A DNA stretch of 64,000 bases from Amycolatopsis sp. QT-25 (GCF_029369745.1 NZ_CP120210.1:620001-684000); one strand, 5' to 3'; shown: positions 24,430-34,450, counted from the stretch's first letter. A program made the numbers and translations. Notes: generated by a model from the sequence alone, not told the origin.

Positions 24430-24522
24430 GTAGGGCTCTTTTTGAGTCCCTCAGTTCCGCAAGGCTCGCGGCTGAACATCGAAAGATGAGCGCGAGAACC
24501 AGCGCGACATACAGGAGTAGAC

Positions 24523-24891
24523 GTGATCCAGCAGGAGTCGCGGCTTCGGGTTGCCGACAACACGGGCGCGAAGGAAATCCTTTGCATCCGCGTTCTCGGC
24601 GGCTCGGGGCGGCGCTACGCGGGCATCGGCGACATCATCGTCGCCACCGTGAAGGACGCCATGCCGGCTGCCGGCGTGAAGAAGGGTGACGTCGTCAAGG
24701 CCGTCATCGTTCGCACGCGCAAGGAGCGCCGTCGTCCGGACGGTTCTTACATCCGCTTCGACGAGAACGCTGCTGTGCTCATCAAGAACGACAATGAGCC
24801 CCGCGGCACCCGCATCTTCGGGCCGGTCGGCCGCGAGCTGCGCGACCGAAAGTTCATGAAGATCATTTCGCTCGCGCCGGAGGTGTTGTAG
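24523..24891 (+). CDS. rplN: 50S ribosomal protein L14
   Basis: L14 sits at the subunit interface and is the binding site of RsfS. GTG 24523, with ACAGGAG upstream, gives 122 aa starting [18 protein letters not shown]. The family signature is in the [15 protein letters not shown] region. Opens the spc part of the cluster. Confidence 0.98.
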   Translation: MIQQESRLRVADNTGAKEILCIRVLGGSGRRYAGIGDIIVATVKDAMPAAGVKKGDVVKAVIVRTRKERRRPDGSYIRFDENAAVLIKNDNEPRGTRIFGPVGRELRDRKFMKIISLAPEVL

Positions 24892-24894
24892 AGC

Positions 24895-25209
24895 ATGAAG
24901 GTGAAGAAGGGCGACACGGTCGTCGTCATCGCCGGCAAGGACAAGGGTGCCAAGGGCAAGGTCATCCAGGCCTACCCCGAGCGCGAGCGCGTGCTGGTCG
25001 AAGGCGTGAACCGGATCAAGAAGCACACCCGGATCTCGCAGACCCAGCGCGGCGCGCAGTCCGGTGGCATCGTCACCCAGGAGGCGCCCATCCACGTCTC
25101 GAACGTGATGGTCGTCGACTCCGACGGCAAGCCGACTCGCATCGGCTACCGCGTCGGCGAGGACGGCAAGAAGGTCCGGGTCGCGCGCCGGAACGGTAAG
25201 GACATCTGA
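24895..25209 (+). CDS. rplX: 50S ribosomal protein L24
   Basis: L24 starts 50S assembly. The 104-aa protein begins with the KOW motif [20 protein letters not shown]. It is three bases after rplN and two before rplE. Confidence 0.97.
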   Translation: MKVKKGDTVVVIAGKDKGAKGKVIQAYPERERVLVEGVNRIKKHTRISQTQRGAQSGGIVTQEAPIHVSNVMVVDSDGKPTRIGYRVGEDGKKVRVARRNGKDI

Positions 25210-25211
25210 TC

Positions 25212-25775
25212 ATGACCACCGCAGAGAAGATCGCCCCGCGCCTCAAGGTGCGGTACCGCGAGGAGATCAAGGGACAGCTCCAGGAGGAGTTCTCCTTCGA
25301 GAACGTCCACCAGATCCCGGGCGTCGTCAAGGTCGTCGTGAACATGGGTGTCGGTGACGCCGCCCGTGACAGCAAGCTGATCGAAGGCGCCATCCGCGAC
25401 CTGACCGCGATCACCGGGCAGAAGCCCGAGGTTCGCAAGGCTCGCAAGTCCATCGCGCAGTTCAAGCTGCGTGAGGGCCAGCCGATCGGTGCGCGCGTCA
25501 CGCTGCGCGGCGACCGGATGTGGGAGTTCCTCGACCGGCTGCTGACCATCGCGCTTCCGCGTATCCGTGACTTCCGCGGGCTTTCGCCGAAGCAGTTCGA
25601 CGGCAACGGCAACTACACGTTCGGTCTCAACGAGCAGTCCATGTTCCACGAGATCGACCCGGACGCCATCGACCGCCCGCGCGGTATGGACGTCACTGTC
25701 GTCACCACCGCCAACACCGACGACGAGGGCCGCGCGCTGCTTCGCAAGCTCGGCTTCCCGTTCAAGGAGAACTGA
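25212..25775 (+). CDS. rplE: 50S ribosomal protein L5
   Basis: L5 binds 5S rRNA and contacts P-site tRNA. The 187-aa protein includes [20 protein letters not shown] and the [14 protein letters not shown] region. The length is typical. Confidence 0.98.
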   Translation: MTTAEKIAPRLKVRYREEIKGQLQEEFSFENVHQIPGVVKVVVNMGVGDAARDSKLIEGAIRDLTAITGQKPEVRKARKSIAQFKLREGQPIGARVTLRGDRMWEFLDRLLTIALPRIRDFRGLSPKQFDGNGNYTFGLNEQSMFHEIDPDAIDRPRGMDVTVVTTANTDDEGRALLRKLGFPFKEN

Positions 25776-25779
25776 GTCG

Positions 25780-25965
25780 ATGGCCAAGAAAGCACTGGTC
25801 CACAAGGCCGCGAAGACGCCGAAGTTCAAGGTTCGCGGTTACACGCGCTGCCAGCGATGCGGTCGCCCGCACTCGGTGTTCCGCAAGTTCGGGCTCTGCC
25901 GGATCTGCCTTCGCGAGATGGCACACGCGGGCGAGCTGCCCGGCGTCCGCAAGTCCAGCTGGTAA
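25780..25965 (+). CDS. rpsN: 30S ribosomal protein S14, zinc-binding type Z
   Basis: The short zinc-binding form of S14. The 61-aa protein starts at ATG 25780 ([20 protein letters not shown]). The zinc ligands are the CQRCG and CRICL pairs. It is four bases after rplE. Zinc-dependent S14 is often replaced by a C-minus paralogue elsewhere in actinobacterial genomes during zinc shortage. Confidence 0.97.
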   Translation: MAKKALVHKAAKTPKFKVRGYTRCQRCGRPHSVFRKFGLCRICLREMAHAGELPGVRKSSW

Positions 25966-26045
25966 GAGTCTTTTTTAACTCCCACTTCGCCACAGGCCCC
26001 GCACGTATCGCAGGGAACCAGGGCGAGAAAGGTTGACAGGTCACC

Positions 26046-26444
26046 ATGACGATGACCGACCCCATCGCAGACTTCTTGACCCGTCTGCGTAACGCGAACT
26101 CGGCTTACCACGACGAGGTCGTGCTTCCCCACTCGAAGATCAAGGCGAACATCGCCGAGATCCTCAAGCGCGAGGGCTACATCTCGGGCTACCGCGACGA
26201 GCCGGGCGAGAAGCACAAGAACCTCATCGTGGAGCTGAAGTACGGCCCCAACCGTGAGCGCAGCATCGCCGGCCTTCGCCGCGTGTCCAAGCCCGGCCTG
26301 CGGGTCTACGCAAAATCGACCGAACTGCCGTCGGTTCTCGGTGGCCTCGGCGTCGCGATCATCTCGACGTCGTCCGGCCTCCAGACCGACCGTCAGGCCA
26401 AGCGCAACAGCGTGGGCGGCGAAGTCCTCGCCTACGTCTGGTAA
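26046..26444 (+). CDS. rpsH: 30S ribosomal protein S8
   Basis: S8 is a central-domain assembly protein that in some bacteria also represses the spc operon. The 132-aa protein starts [17 protein letters not shown] and ends [12 protein letters not shown] 26046 is preceded by AGAAAGG; a second ATG at 26052 is possible. An 80-base gap precedes it. Confidence 0.97.
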   Translation: MTMTDPIADFLTRLRNANSAYHDEVVLPHSKIKANIAEILKREGYISGYRDEPGEKHKNLIVELKYGPNRERSIAGLRRVSKPGLRVYAKSTELPSVLGGLGVAIISTSSGLQTDRQAKRNSVGGEVLAYVW

Positions 26445-26460
26445 GGAAGGGGGCACAGAC

Positions 26461-27000
26461 ATGTCACGCATCGGAAAGCTGCCGGTCGCCGTCCCCTCCG
26501 GGGTCGAGGTGACCATCGATGGTCAGCACATTCAGGTCAAGGGGCCCAAGGGCACCCTTGAGCACACCATCGCCGAGCCGATCACCGTGGAGCGCGCCGA
26601 GGACGGCACGCTGCAGGTGAAGCGGCCCGACGAGGAGCGCACCAGCCGTGCCCTGCACGGTCTCACCCGGACGTTGGTCAACAACCTCGTCGTCGGTGTG
26701 ACCGAGGGCTACGAGAAGAAGCTCGAGATCCACGGTGTCGGTTACCGCGTGCAGGCCAAGGGCTCGGACCTCGAGTTCGCCCTCGGCTACAGCCACCCGG
26801 TGAAGATCGAGGCCCCGGAAGGCATCACCTTCAAGGTCGAGACCCCCACCCGGTTCTCGGTCTCGGGCATCGACAAGCAGAAGGTCGGCCAGATCGCCGC
26901 GGTCATCCGCAAGCTGCGCCGCCCGGACCCGTACAAGGGCAAGGGCCTGCGCTACGAGGGTGAGAAGATCCGCCGCAAGGTCGGAAAGACGGGTAAGTGA
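26461..27000 (+). CDS. rplF: 50S ribosomal protein L6
   Basis: L6 lies near the sarcin-ricin loop. The 179-aa protein starts [16 protein letters not shown] and carries [14 protein letters not shown], the family signature. GGAAGGGGG precedes ATG 26461. Confidence 0.98.
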   Translation: MSRIGKLPVAVPSGVEVTIDGQHIQVKGPKGTLEHTIAEPITVERAEDGTLQVKRPDEERTSRALHGLTRTLVNNLVVGVTEGYEKKLEIHGVGYRVQAKGSDLEFALGYSHPVKIEAPEGITFKVETPTRFSVSGIDKQKVGQIAAVIRKLRRPDPYKGKGLRYEGEKIRRKVGKTGK

Positions 27001-27002
27001 TC

Positions 27003-27401
27003 ATGAGCGACACGACTACGAAGCGCAAGCCGGTCGGCAAGGACATCTCGACCCGCCGCCGCGTCGCGAAGGCCCGTCGGCACTTCCGCCTTCGCAAGAA
27101 GATCAACGGCACGGACCAGCGTCCGCGCCTGGTCGTCAAGCGTTCGTCGCGGCACATCGCCGTGCAGCTGATCGACGACCTCGCCGGCAAGACCCTGGCG
27201 TCGGCGTCCACCCTCGAGGCGGACGTCCGCGCGCTGGAAGGCGACAAGAAGGCCAAGGCCGCCAAGGTCGGGGAACTCGTCGCCGCCCGCGCCAAGAACG
27301 CCGGTGTCTCGACCGTGGTGTTCGACCGTGGTGGCAACGCCTACCACGGCCGCATCGCGGCACTCGCCGACGCCGCGCGTGAGGCGGGGTTGGAGTTCTG
27401 A
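27003..27401 (+). CDS. rplR: 50S ribosomal protein L18
   Basis: L18 binds 5S rRNA with L5. I chose ATG 27003 ([18 protein letters not shown]) over an in-frame GTG two codons upstream. The 132-aa protein includes the conserved [19 protein letters not shown] end. It lies two bases after rplF. Confidence 0.97.
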   Translation: MSDTTTKRKPVGKDISTRRRVAKARRHFRLRKKINGTDQRPRLVVKRSSRHIAVQLIDDLAGKTLASASTLEADVRALEGDKKAKAAKVGELVAARAKNAGVSTVVFDRGGNAYHGRIAALADAAREAGLEF

Positions 27402-27435
27402 TGCAGCAGATGCTCGTGAATGGAAGGAAAGCCTG

Positions 27436-28080
27436 ATGCCGGGACGTACACGGCAATTCGGCGGTGGCCAGGGCGGACCCGGCGGGCAGGGCGGCAACGA
27501 CCGCAATGACCGTCGCGACCGCCGTGACCGGCGCGACAGCGGCCGTGGCGGGGCCGGCCAGGAAAAGACCCCGCACCTCGAGAAGGTCGTGACGATCAAC
27601 CGCGTCGCCAAGGTCGTCAAGGGTGGTCGTCGCTTCAGCTTCACCGCCCTGGTGGTCGTCGGTGACGGCGACGGTCAGGTCGGCGTCGGCTACGGCAAGG
27701 CCAAGGAAGTTCCCGCGGCCATCGCCAAGGGCGTCGAGGAAGCGAAGAAGAACTTCTTCCGCGTTCCTCGCGTCGGCGGCACCATTCCCCACCCGATCCA
27801 GGGTGAGGAAGCCGCCGGTGTCGTGCTGCTGCGTCCGGCTTCCGCCGGTACCGGTGTCATCGCCGGTGGTCCCGTCCGCGCGGTGCTGGAGTGCGCGGGT
27901 GTCCACGACGTGCTGTCGAAGTCGCTCGGCTCCGACAACGCGATCAACATCGTGCACGCGACCGTGGCGGCCCTGAAGGGTCTGCAGCGTCCCGAAGAGG
28001 TCGCGGCCCGCCGCGGTCTCCCGCTCGAGGACGTCGCCCCGGCTCGGATGCTGCGCCAGCGCGCTGGTCAGGGGGTCTGA
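27436..28080 (+). CDS. rpsE: 30S ribosomal protein S5
   Basis: S5 affects decoding fidelity and mRNA unwinding. ATG 27436, with GGAAGGAAAG upstream, gives 214 aa. The first 45 residues are a Gly/Arg/Asp-rich disordered extension ([19 protein letters not shown]) that E. coli lacks, then the double-stranded RNA-binding core [20 protein letters not shown]. The stop overlaps the next gene region by one base gap. Confidence 0.97.
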   Translation: MPGRTRQFGGGQGGPGGQGGNDRNDRRDRRDRRDSGRGGAGQEKTPHLEKVVTINRVAKVVKGGRRFSFTALVVVGDGDGQVGVGYGKAKEVPAAIAKGVEEAKKNFFRVPRVGGTIPHPIQGEEAAGVVLLRPASAGTGVIAGGPVRAVLECAGVHDVLSKSLGSDNAINIVHATVAALKGLQRPEEVAARRGLPLEDVAPARMLRQRAGQGV

Positions 28081-28081
28081 C

Positions 28082-28267
28082 ATGACTCAGCTCAAGGTGA
28101 CTCAGGTCAAGAGCAAGATCGGCACCAAGCACAACCACCGTGAATCGCTGCGTACCCTCGGGCTGCGCAAGATCCGGCAGTCTGTGGTGCGTGAAGACAC
28201 CCCCCAGGTTCGCGGCCTCATCCACACGGTCCGCCACCTGGTGGAGGTCGAGGAGGTCAAGGCATGA
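28082..28267 (+). CDS. rpmD: 50S ribosomal protein L30
   Basis: A small 61-aa protein with the motif [20 protein letters not shown]. The final TGA overlaps the rplO ATG (ATGA), which points to coupled translation. Confidence 0.97.
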   Translation: MTQLKVTQVKSKIGTKHNHRESLRTLGLRKIRQSVVREDTPQVRGLIHTVRHLVEVEEVKA

Positions 28268-28710
28268 CTGCCATCAAGATCCACCACCTTCGTCCGGCTC
28301 CTGGCGCGAAGCGCGACAAGATCCGCGTCGGCCGTGGTGAGGGCTCGAAGGGCAAGACCGCCGGTCGCGGTACCAAGGGCACCAAGGCCCGGAAGAACGT
28401 GCCCGCCGGTTTCGAGGGTGGGCAGATGCCCATCCACATGCGGCTCCCGAAGCTTCGCGGCTTCAAGAACCGCTTCCGCACCGAGTACCAGCCGGTGAAC
28501 CTGGGCGACATCGCCCGCGTTTTCCCGGAGGGTGGCAAGGTCGGCAACGAGGAGCTCGTCGCGAAGGGTCTTGTTCGCAAGAACAAGCTCGTGAAGGTGC
28601 TCGGCAACGGTGACCTGAACGGCGTCAAGCTGGACGTCACCGCCGACGCTTTCTCCGGCTCCGCCAAGGAGAAGCTCTCCGCCGCCGGTGGCTCCGCCAC
28701 CACGCTCTGA
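28264..28710 (+). CDS. rplO: 50S ribosomal protein L15
   Basis: L15 is a late assembly protein. The 148-aa protein has [20 protein letters not shown] and [18 protein letters not shown]. It is the last gene before a terminator; secY does not follow directly, because two unrelated membrane-protein genes lie between. Confidence 0.97.
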   Translation: MTAIKIHHLRPAPGAKRDKIRVGRGEGSKGKTAGRGTKGTKARKNVPAGFEGGQMPIHMRLPKLRGFKNRFRTEYQPVNLGDIARVFPEGGKVGNEELVAKGLVRKNKLVKVLGNGDLNGVKLDVTADAFSGSAKEKLSAAGGSATTL

Positions 28711-28730
28711 GCTTTCTTCGCCCGCTTCAC

Positions 28731-28770
28731 CGAAAGGCCCGCCCGGCTCCGCCCGGCGGGCCTTTCGCTT
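28731..28770 (+). terminator. Terminator after the spc ribosomal genes
   Basis: CGAAAGGCCCGCC (731-743) pairs with GGCGGGCCTTTCG (755-767), about 20 bases after the rplO stop, followed by CTT. Confidence 0.85.
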
Positions 28771-28793
28771 GCGCTCCCCCCTCGCGGTCGGAG

Positions 28794-28982
28794 CGCGTTT
28801 AGCCCCCTAAACGCGATCCGGCTTTCGGCCCCCGCGTCCGCGCCGACCTGCGTTTAGCGGGCTAACCGCGCTCCGGTACCCGGGCGCGGGCCTCAGCGGC
28901 GGAGCGCGTTCAGCGGGCTAAACGCGCTCCGCCGGTCGCCCAGGTGCTTGACGACCGGATCGCGCTTAGCCCGCTGAACGCG
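28794..28982. repeat. Cluster of four 22-bp palindromes
   Basis: Copies at 28794-28815 (CC, right arm CCTAAACGCG), 28849-28870 (GG), 28905-28926 (GG, with GGAG/CTCC flanks) and 28961-28982 (CC, arms CGCGCTTAGC and GCTGAACGCG). They fill the gap between the rplO terminator and the next gene. The spacing of roughly 56 bases between starts is nearly regular. Confidence 0.85.
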
Positions 28983-29005
28983 AGTCGGCCAGCCGGGGCA
29001 AGAGC

Positions 29006-29797
29006 ATGGCGCAAGGGTCCCTGAGCTGGGAAGGTCGTGAGGTGGCCATACCTCCTGGACAGGATCAGCAGCCGGAAGTCCCGCCGATGGTCGTATCGGT
29101 TTCGGGCCCCATGGATCCCGTAGGCGAGCCGTCGCGGTCTGACCGGTTCGAGCCTCGCAGGCTCGTCGCGGCGGGATTGGCCGCTCTGGCCATGATGCTG
29201 ACCCTCGTGGCCTGCTTCTTCCCGCTCTTCACTACTGAGCACCGGCTCAGCGTCGGTTCCAGCGAGCGGGTCATGCTCGTGTTCGTGCAGGGCGCGTGGG
29301 ACACCACGGCGAATCAAGTCGGCCAACCCACGTTCACCATGTCGACAGCGCCGATAGGTATCCCGCTCCTGGTCGCCGCGGCGATCCTCCTGGCGGCCGC
29401 GGTCGTCGGTGCGCGAGTGGCAGGGCTTCGACGTCCAGGTGCTTCGGACAGGTGGCTCACCACCATCGCTGCGGTCTTCCTCGCCGGAGTCGTCATCACT
29501 GTCGCCACGCTGGGGAGTGGACGTGAGCTGGGAGAGGACGTCAAGGTGACCTTGACGCTGGAAGCGGGAATGTGGGCGCTCTTCGCCGCGGTCACCGCGG
29601 CAGTGGGTGCGGCGGTCATGCGTCACCGTGTCCAGGGGGACGGCGTTCCGGTCGACGGCGACTCGGCTCTCGCGGAAATGCCCACACCGAAGGACGGCCT
29701 CTCCATCATGGTGCTTCCGCCGGAGCCACGGCCGGAGACACCGGACTATTCGGCCTTCGCACCTCCGCCGGATTCGGACACGAAGGATCGCGATTAG
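29006..29797 (+). CDS. Membrane protein of unknown function
   Basis: Up to 263 aa with four hydrophobic segments (LVAAGLAALAMMLTLVACFF near 52-71, PIGIPLLVAAAILLAAAVV, LTTIAAVFLAGVVITVATL, ALFAAVTAAVGAAV) and a Pro-rich cytoplasmic tail. No family was recognised. ATG 29006 has a weak ribosome site; GTG 29042, with GGGAAGG upstream, is a good alternative and would remove 12 residues. The stop TAG at 29795-29797 lies inside a 22-bp palindrome. The gene interrupts the usual rplO-secY neighbourhood. Confidence 0.7.
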   Translation: MAQGSLSWEGREVAIPPGQDQQPEVPPMVVSVSGPMDPVGEPSRSDRFEPRRLVAAGLAALAMMLTLVACFFPLFTTEHRLSVGSSERVMLVFVQGAWDTTANQVGQPTFTMSTAPIGIPLLVAAAILLAAAVVGARVAGLRRPGASDRWLTTIAAVFLAGVVITVATLGSGRELGEDVKVTLTLEAGMWALFAAVTAAVGAAVMRHRVQGDGVPVDGDSALAEMPTPKDGLSIMVLPPEPRPETPDYSAFAPPPDSDTKDRD

Positions 29798-29810
29798 CCC
29801 CCTAAACGCG
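29789..29810. repeat. 22-bp palindrome that supplies a stop codon
   Basis: CGCGATTAGC, CC, CCTAAACGCG. The TAG ends the membrane-protein gene 29006-29797, whose last codons are GAT CGC GAT TAG. Confidence 0.85.
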
Positions 29811-29848
29811 CTCGCCGCCACCGATACGGTGGGGGGAGGAGGTGGCCG

Positions 29849-30481
29849 ATGACTTGGGTAGCGTTTTTTTTCGGAGCGGCGGTGCTCGTGGCTTTTACGC
29901 CAGGGGCGAACAATCTGCTCGGTATGCATCACGGCATGACACAGGGGGTGTGGAAGGGGCTCGCCGGCCTGTTAGGCCGATTGGCCGCATTCACGGTGTT
30001 GATCACGGCGGTCGCGGCAGGGCTCGGGCAGCTCCTCGCGGCCTCGGAACTTGCACTCACGGTGATCAAATGGGCGGGCGTCGCCTACCTGGTCTGGATC
30101 GGCGGGCGCCTGCTGTGGTCGACGTTCCGGGCCGGGCGAACCGCGCCGGTCCAGGCGCCACAGGGTGCTGAATCCGTACCGGCGCTCCGGATCGCGAGGA
30201 AGGAATTCGTCGTCGCGATCACGAACCCGAAGGCGATCCTCATCTTCACCGCGTTCGTACCCCAGTTCATCGACGCAGCTCACGGCTCTTTCTCCACCCA
30301 GATCGCGATTCTCGGCGCGGTCTACCTGCTCGCCGAACTCGTCGCGGGCGCGACCTACATCGGGGCGGGCGCCCTCGTGAAGTCGTTCCGGCTGTCCCGC
30401 CGCGCGAGTCGCAACGTCGACCGCGGCACCGGCGTCGTGCTCCTCGGGATGGCGGGCGCCCTCGCCGCTTCGAGCTCCTGA
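29849..30481 (+). CDS. LysE/RhtB-family amino-acid exporter
   Basis: The 210-aa protein has the usual six-helix layout of LysE-type efflux carriers, including the N-terminal FTPGANNLL motif and the NPKAILIFTAFVPQF segment. It probably exports an amino acid or derivative at the cytoplasmic membrane; the substrate is unknown. GGGAGGAGG precedes ATG 29849. Codons 5-7 contain a run of eight T, unusual in this GC-rich genome and prone to slippage. It is transcribed with secY but separated by about 320 bases. Confidence 0.85.
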   Translation: MTWVAFFFGAAVLVAFTPGANNLLGMHHGMTQGVWKGLAGLLGRLAAFTVLITAVAAGLGQLLAASELALTVIKWAGVAYLVWIGGRLLWSTFRAGRTAPVQAPQGAESVPALRIARKEFVVAITNPKAILIFTAFVPQFIDAAHGSFSTQIAILGAVYLLAELVAGATYIGAGALVKSFRLSRRASRNVDRGTGVVLLGMAGALAASSS

Positions 30482-30500
30482 ACCCCGTCACTGATCACGG

Positions 30501-30522
30501 TGCGTTCAGCGGGCTAAGTGCG
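30501..30522. repeat. 22-bp palindromic repeat, GG orientation
   Basis: TGCGTTCAGC, GG, GCTAAGTGCG, 20 bases after the exporter stop. The rest of the gap to secY has no gene. Confidence 0.75.
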
Positions 30523-30675
30523 CTCCGATGGGGCTGGGAAAGTGAGTGACGCCAAGGTGATCTGTCAAGGTTCCGGAGCGAGAAGCGCAAGTCGATCAGC
30601 CTCGCGGACCAACCTTCGTTCGGAAAAGCCACACGCGCTGCGGACACGCCCTGTGAAGCTGTTAGAGTCGGCGGC

Positions 30676-30705
30676 ACGCTTCGGGACGAGTGTGCCCCGA
30701 AGCGT
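30676..30705 (+). promoter_or_regulatory. secY leader hairpin and possible promoter
   Basis: ACGCTTCGGG (676-685) pairs perfectly with CCCGAAGCGT (696-705). A TAGAGT at 30663-30668 just before the stem, with CGGACA at 30641-30646, could be the -10 and -35 of a secY promoter. The stem would then sit at the 5' end of the mRNA. Confidence 0.4.
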
Positions 30706-30803
30706 TCCTGGCTTGTGCCAGAAAGCTGTGTGTTCCCGCCGGCCCCAGGCCGGCCAAGCCGATCGTCGGTAAGACAGCCGACGACGCCGAGGAGGTTCCC
30801 CGC

Positions 30804-32111
30804 GTGCTCAGCGCCTTCCGCTCGGCTCTAGCGACGCCGGATCTACGTAAGAAGATCCTGTTCACGCTAGCCATCGTCGCGGTCTACCGAATCGGTGCCA
30901 CCATTCCGGCCCCGGGTATCTCGTATTCCGCCGTGCAGCAATGTACGGAGACCGGGTCGCAGGAGGGCGTCTATCAGCTGCTGAACCTGTTCAGCGGCGG
31001 TGCGCTGCTGCAGCTGTCGCTGTTCTCGACCGGCATCATGCCGTACATCACGGCGAGCATCATCGTCCAGCTCCTCACCGTGGTCATCCCGCGGTTCGAG
31101 GAACTGAAGAAGGAAGGCCAGGCCGGCCAGGGCAAGCTGACCCAGTACACCCGGTACCTGACGATCGCCCTCGCGATCCTGCAGGCCACCGGTGTGGTGG
31201 CGCTCGCCGACCGCAAGCAGCTCTTCCCGCAGTGCGACACCGCGATCATCCCGGACAACAGCGTCTACACGCTGGCCATCATCGTCATCACGATGACCGC
31301 CGGTACCGCCGTCATGATGTGGCTGGGTGAGCTGATCACCGAGCGCGGCGTCGGCAACGGCATGTCCGTCCTCATCTTCCTGAACATCGCGGCCCGAATC
31401 CCGATCGAGGGTGGCAACATCCTCAGCAGCGCCGGCCCGGTGGTCTTCACCTTGATCTGCGTGTTCGGCCTGGTGATCATCGCCAGCGTCATCTTCGTCG
31501 AGCAGGGCCAGCGCCGGATCCCGGTGCAGTACGCCAAGCGCATGATCGGCCGCCGCATGTACGGCGGAACGTCGACCTACCTGCCGATCAAGGTGAACCA
31601 GGCCGGTGTCATCCCGGTCATCTTCGCCTCGTCGCTGCTCTATCTTCCCGACCTGATCAGCCGCCTCGTCGGTGACGCCAACAGCAACGCGGGCTGGCAG
31701 GTCTTCATCCAGAACTACATCGTCAACCAGTCCAGCTGGGCGCACGTCCTGCTGTACTTCGCGTTGATCATCTTCTTCACGTACTTCTACATCACGATCA
31801 CGTTCAACGTGGACGAGCGTGCGGAAGAAATGAAGAAGTTCGGTGGCTTCATCCCGGGTATCCGCCCGGGCCGTCCCACCGCGGAGTACCTCAGCTACGT
31901 CCTCGGCCGCATCACCCTGCCGGGCTCGCTGTACCTGGGCATCATCGCGATCCTTCCGAACTTCTTCCTGTCCGTCACCGGCAGCGGGAACAACCAGAAC
32001 TTCCCGTTCGGTGGCACGGCTGTGCTGATCATGGTCGGTGTCGGTCTCGACACCGTGAAGCAGATCGAAAGCCAGCTGATGCAACGTAACTACGAAGGGT
32101 TCTTGAAGTGA
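30804..32111 (+). CDS. secY: Preprotein translocase subunit SecY
   Basis: SecY is the ten-helix channel of the Sec translocase. GTG 30804, with GAGGAGG upstream, gives 435 aa starting [18 protein letters not shown]. The plug-domain region [19 protein letters not shown] and the cytoplasmic loop [17 protein letters not shown] are intact. Its TGA overlaps the adk GTG by four bases, so secY, adk and map are probably one operon. Confidence 0.97.
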   Translation: MLSAFRSALATPDLRKKILFTLAIVAVYRIGATIPAPGISYSAVQQCTETGSQEGVYQLLNLFSGGALLQLSLFSTGIMPYITASIIVQLLTVVIPRFEELKKEGQAGQGKLTQYTRYLTIALAILQATGVVALADRKQLFPQCDTAIIPDNSVYTLAIIVITMTAGTAVMMWLGELITERGVGNGMSVLIFLNIAARIPIEGGNILSSAGPVVFTLICVFGLVIIASVIFVEQGQRRIPVQYAKRMIGRRMYGGTSTYLPIKVNQAGVIPVIFASSLLYLPDLISRLVGDANSNAGWQVFIQNYIVNQSSWAHVLLYFALIIFFTYFYITITFNVDERAEEMKKFGGFIPGIRPGRPTAEYLSYVLGRITLPGSLYLGIIAILPNFFLSVTGSGNNQNFPFGGTAVLIMVGVGLDTVKQIESQLMQRNYEGFLK

Positions 32112-32662
32112 CGCGCCTGGTTCTCGTCGGCCCTCCTGGCGCGGGCAAAGGTACTCAGGCGGTAGCACTGTCGGAGAAGCTCCGGATCCCGCACATCTCG
32201 ACCGGCGATCTGTTCCGCGCCCACGTGGGTGAGCAGACGCCGCTGGGCCAGGAAGCCAAGCGCTACCTGGATTCCGGTGAACTCGTGCCCGATTCGGTCA
32301 CGAACGAGATGGTGCGCGAGCGCCTTGCCGAACCCGACGCCAAGGTCGGCTTCCTGCTGGACGGGTTCCCCCGGAACACGAAGCAGGCCGACGTTCTCAG
32401 CGAGATCATCGGCGAGGTCGACGCCACGCTGAACGCGGTCATCCAGCTCCAGGTCTCGGAAGACGTCGTCGTCGAGCGGCTGCTGTCCCGCGGTCGCTCG
32501 GACGACACCGAAGAGGTCATTCGTCGTCGTCAGCAGATCTACGTGTCCGAGACGGCTCCGCTGCTCGAGTACTACGCGGACATCCTGGTCACCGTCGACG
32601 GCGTCGGCACGGTCGACGAGATCTCCGCCCGCGTGCTGGAAGCGCTGCGCGACCGCACGTGA
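32108..32662 (+). CDS. adk: Adenylate kinase
   Basis: Converts ATP and AMP to two ADP. The 184-aa protein is the short form lacking the inserted LID domain. The P-loop GPPGAGKGT is at residues 8-16, with [15 protein letters not shown] and the short-lid [18 protein letters not shown] 32108 lies within the secY stop, and its own TGA overlaps the next start. Confidence 0.97.
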   Translation: MTRLVLVGPPGAGKGTQAVALSEKLRIPHISTGDLFRAHVGEQTPLGQEAKRYLDSGELVPDSVTNEMVRERLAEPDAKVGFLLDGFPRNTKQADVLSEIIGEVDATLNAVIQLQVSEDVVVERLLSRGRSDDTEEVIRRRQQIYVSETAPLLEYYADILVTVDGVGTVDEISARVLEALRDRT

Positions 32663-33483
32663 ATCTCGGAGGACTGCGTGTACTGCAACGGCTTCGCCGT
32701 GGGCGCATGATCGAAATCAAGACTCCTGGCGAGCTCCAGGCGATGCGGGCCGCCGGACTGGTTGTTTGGCGCACCCTCACGGCGGTGCGCGAGATCGCCA
32801 AGCCGGGGGCGACCACGGCTGATCTCGACGAACTCGCCGAGCAGACGATCCGCGACGCCGGCGCGGTGCCCTCGTTCAAGGGGTACCACGGCTTTCCGGC
32901 GTCGATCTGCGCTTCGGTGAACGAGCAGATCGTCCACGGCATCCCGTCGAAGACGCGGGTCCTGAACGATGGCGACATCATTTCGGTGGATTGCGGCGCC
33001 ATCCTCGACGGCTGGCACGGCGACTCCGCGGTCACTCTCGCGATCGGTGAGGTGTCGAAGGCGGATCTGGCGCTTTCGGCCGCCACCGAGGCGGCGATGT
33101 GGGCGGGAATCGCCGCGGTGTCGTCCGGGGGCAGGCTCACGGACATCTCGCACGCGGTGCAGACCGCGGCCGAGAAGGCGAGCCAGGAAGACGGCATCGA
33201 GTACGGGATGATCGTCGAGTACGGCGGTCACGGCATCGGGCGCCAGATGCACATGGACCCGTTCCTGCCGAACCTGGGCAAACCGGGCAAGGGCCCACGG
33301 CTCAAGACCGGCATGGCGCTCGCGATCGAGCCCATGCTGACCGGTGGCGGCGGTGAGACCGTCGAGCTCGACGACGGGTGGACCGTCGTGACCGCAGACG
33401 GCTCGCGGGCCGCGCACTGGGAGCACACCGTCGCGATCACCGACGACGGCCCCTGGGTGCTGACCGCCCCCGAAGACGCCTGA
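32659..33483 (+). CDS. map: Methionine aminopeptidase
   Basis: Removes N-terminal methionine from new proteins. The catalytic residues are visible in order: [33 protein letters not shown] and the last metal ligand Glu in the WEHTVAI region. I list GTG 32659, which overlaps the adk stop as GTGA, giving 274 aa. Its N-terminus ([20 protein letters not shown]) resembles the extension of mycobacterial MapA. ATG 32707 would give 258 aa. Last gene of the secY-adk-map operon. Confidence 0.95.
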   Translation: MNLGGLRVLQRLRRGRMIEIKTPGELQAMRAAGLVVWRTLTAVREIAKPGATTADLDELAEQTIRDAGAVPSFKGYHGFPASICASVNEQIVHGIPSKTRVLNDGDIISVDCGAILDGWHGDSAVTLAIGEVSKADLALSAATEAAMWAGIAAVSSGGRLTDISHAVQTAAEKASQEDGIEYGMIVEYGGHGIGRQMHMDPFLPNLGKPGKGPRLKTGMALAIEPMLTGGGGETVELDDGWTVVTADGSRAAHWEHTVAITDDGPWVLTAPEDA

Positions 33484-33505
33484 CCTCTGCTTCTCCGCTC
33501 CGGAT

Positions 33506-33630
33506 CGCGTTTAGCCCGCTAAACGCAAGTGTGCCCAGACCTGCGTTTAGCCCCCTAAACGCGATCGGCGGAGCGCGTTTAGCCCGCTAAAGGCGAACGT
33601 GCCCGAATCGCAGTTTGCCCGCTAAACGCA
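33506..33630. repeat. Cluster of four 22-bp palindromes after map
   Basis: Copies at 33506-33527 (CC), 33542-33563 (CC, right arm CCTAAACGCG), 33574-33595 (CC, right arm GCTAAAGGCG) and 33609-33630 (left arm CGCAGTTTGC). All four have CC orientation, with starts 32-36 bases apart. The last carries the same TAG-destroying change as the copy inside the Hsp70-like gene at 53989. Confidence 0.85.
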
Positions 33631-33745
33631 AGTCCGCCCGCAGGCTGGCGCAGTGCCAAGGGTCGCGCCGCCAGGTGCACGCCCGTTCCCTCCGCCGGGA
33701 TGTGTCTCGCTGAGCAGAGCGTTCCAGGTCGTCGGCCTACCGGAG

Positions 33746-33767
33746 CGCGTTTAGCCCGCTAAACGCA
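33746..33767. repeat. 22-bp palindromic repeat
   Basis: CGCGTTTAGC, CC, GCTAAACGCA, with GGAG on the left. Between the cluster after map and the infA promoter region. Confidence 0.85.
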
Positions 33768-33840
33768 GGTCGGCGAGGGCGTACGATGGCGGAGGTCGCA
33801 TCAGGTGGGCTCACGGGTCACGTAACACAGTCACCCCCGT

Positions 33841-33870
33841 TTGGGGCTCACGACACGGGTTGCGTACACT
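33841..33870 (+). promoter_or_regulatory. Candidate infA promoter
   Basis: TTGGGG (841-846), an 18-base spacer and TACACT (865-870), about 155 bases before infA. The leader from here to 34025 has no supported gene. Confidence 0.35.
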
Positions 33871-34025
33871 GTCAAGTCGGTGTACTCATCGCGCCCGGAT
33901 CCTGCGCGCTCGTGACTTCTCGCGAACGGACATTGGACCCGGGCAGGAGTGTGCCGATGCACCACCCAGCCAAGCACTCAAGCTCTGACTGATAACACAG
34001 CGTAGCGACAGGAAATGCGGAGGAC

Positions 34026-34247
34026 ATGGGCAAGAAAGACGGGGCCATCGAGGTCGAAGGCCGCGTAGTCGAGCCGCTCCCCAACGCGATGTTCCGCGTC
34101 GAGTTGGAGAACGGCCACAAGGTCCTTGCACACATCAGCGGCAAGATGCGGCAGCACTACATCCGCATCCTGCCCGAGGACAGGGTTGTCGTGGAGCTCT
34201 CGCCCTACGACTTGTCTCGTGGTCGCATCGTCTACCGCTACAAGTGA
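34026..34247 (+). CDS. infA: Translation initiation factor IF-1
   Basis: IF-1 blocks the ribosomal A site during initiation. The 73-aa single OB-fold protein starts [19 protein letters not shown] and ends RGRIVYRYK. Length and sequence are standard. ATG 34026 follows GCGGAGGAC. It opens the alpha-operon genes. Confidence 0.98.
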   Translation: MGKKDGAIEVEGRVVEPLPNAMFRVELENGHKVLAHISGKMRQHYIRILPEDRVVVELSPYDLSRGRIVYRYK

Positions 34248-34283
34248 TCACGACGAGTTAGCACAAGCAGGAGAGCAGGAGAC

Positions 34284-34397
34284 GTGAAGGTCCAGCCGAG
34301 CGTCAAGAAGATCTGCGACAAGTGCAAGGTGATCCGCCGTCACGGCCGGATCATGGTGATCTGCGAGAACCTGCGGCACAAGCAGCGGCAGGGCTGA
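34284..34397 (+). CDS. rpmJ: 50S ribosomal protein L36
   Basis: The smallest large-subunit protein, 37 aa, starting at GTG 34284 after GCAGGAGAC. The product [18 protein letters not shown] and the rest to KQRQG has zinc ligands C11, C14, C27 and H32, so this is the zinc-binding form. The next gene, rpsM, is 205 bases downstream; that gap contains two GC-rich hairpins (34451-34472 and 34479-34497) but no gene. Confidence 0.96.
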   Translation: MKVQPSVKKICDKCKVIRRHGRIMVICENLRHKQRQG

Positions 34398-34450
34398 TCA
34401 CTCGCACTCGTACAGAGTGGATTGACGGCTACAAAATCTCCCCGCACCTG

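Noticed and set aside
33506..33630. Cluster of four short palindromes as a CRISPR array
   Set aside because: Repeats are only 22 bp and imperfect, spacers are 9-14 bp and similar to each other's flanks, and no cas gene is present.
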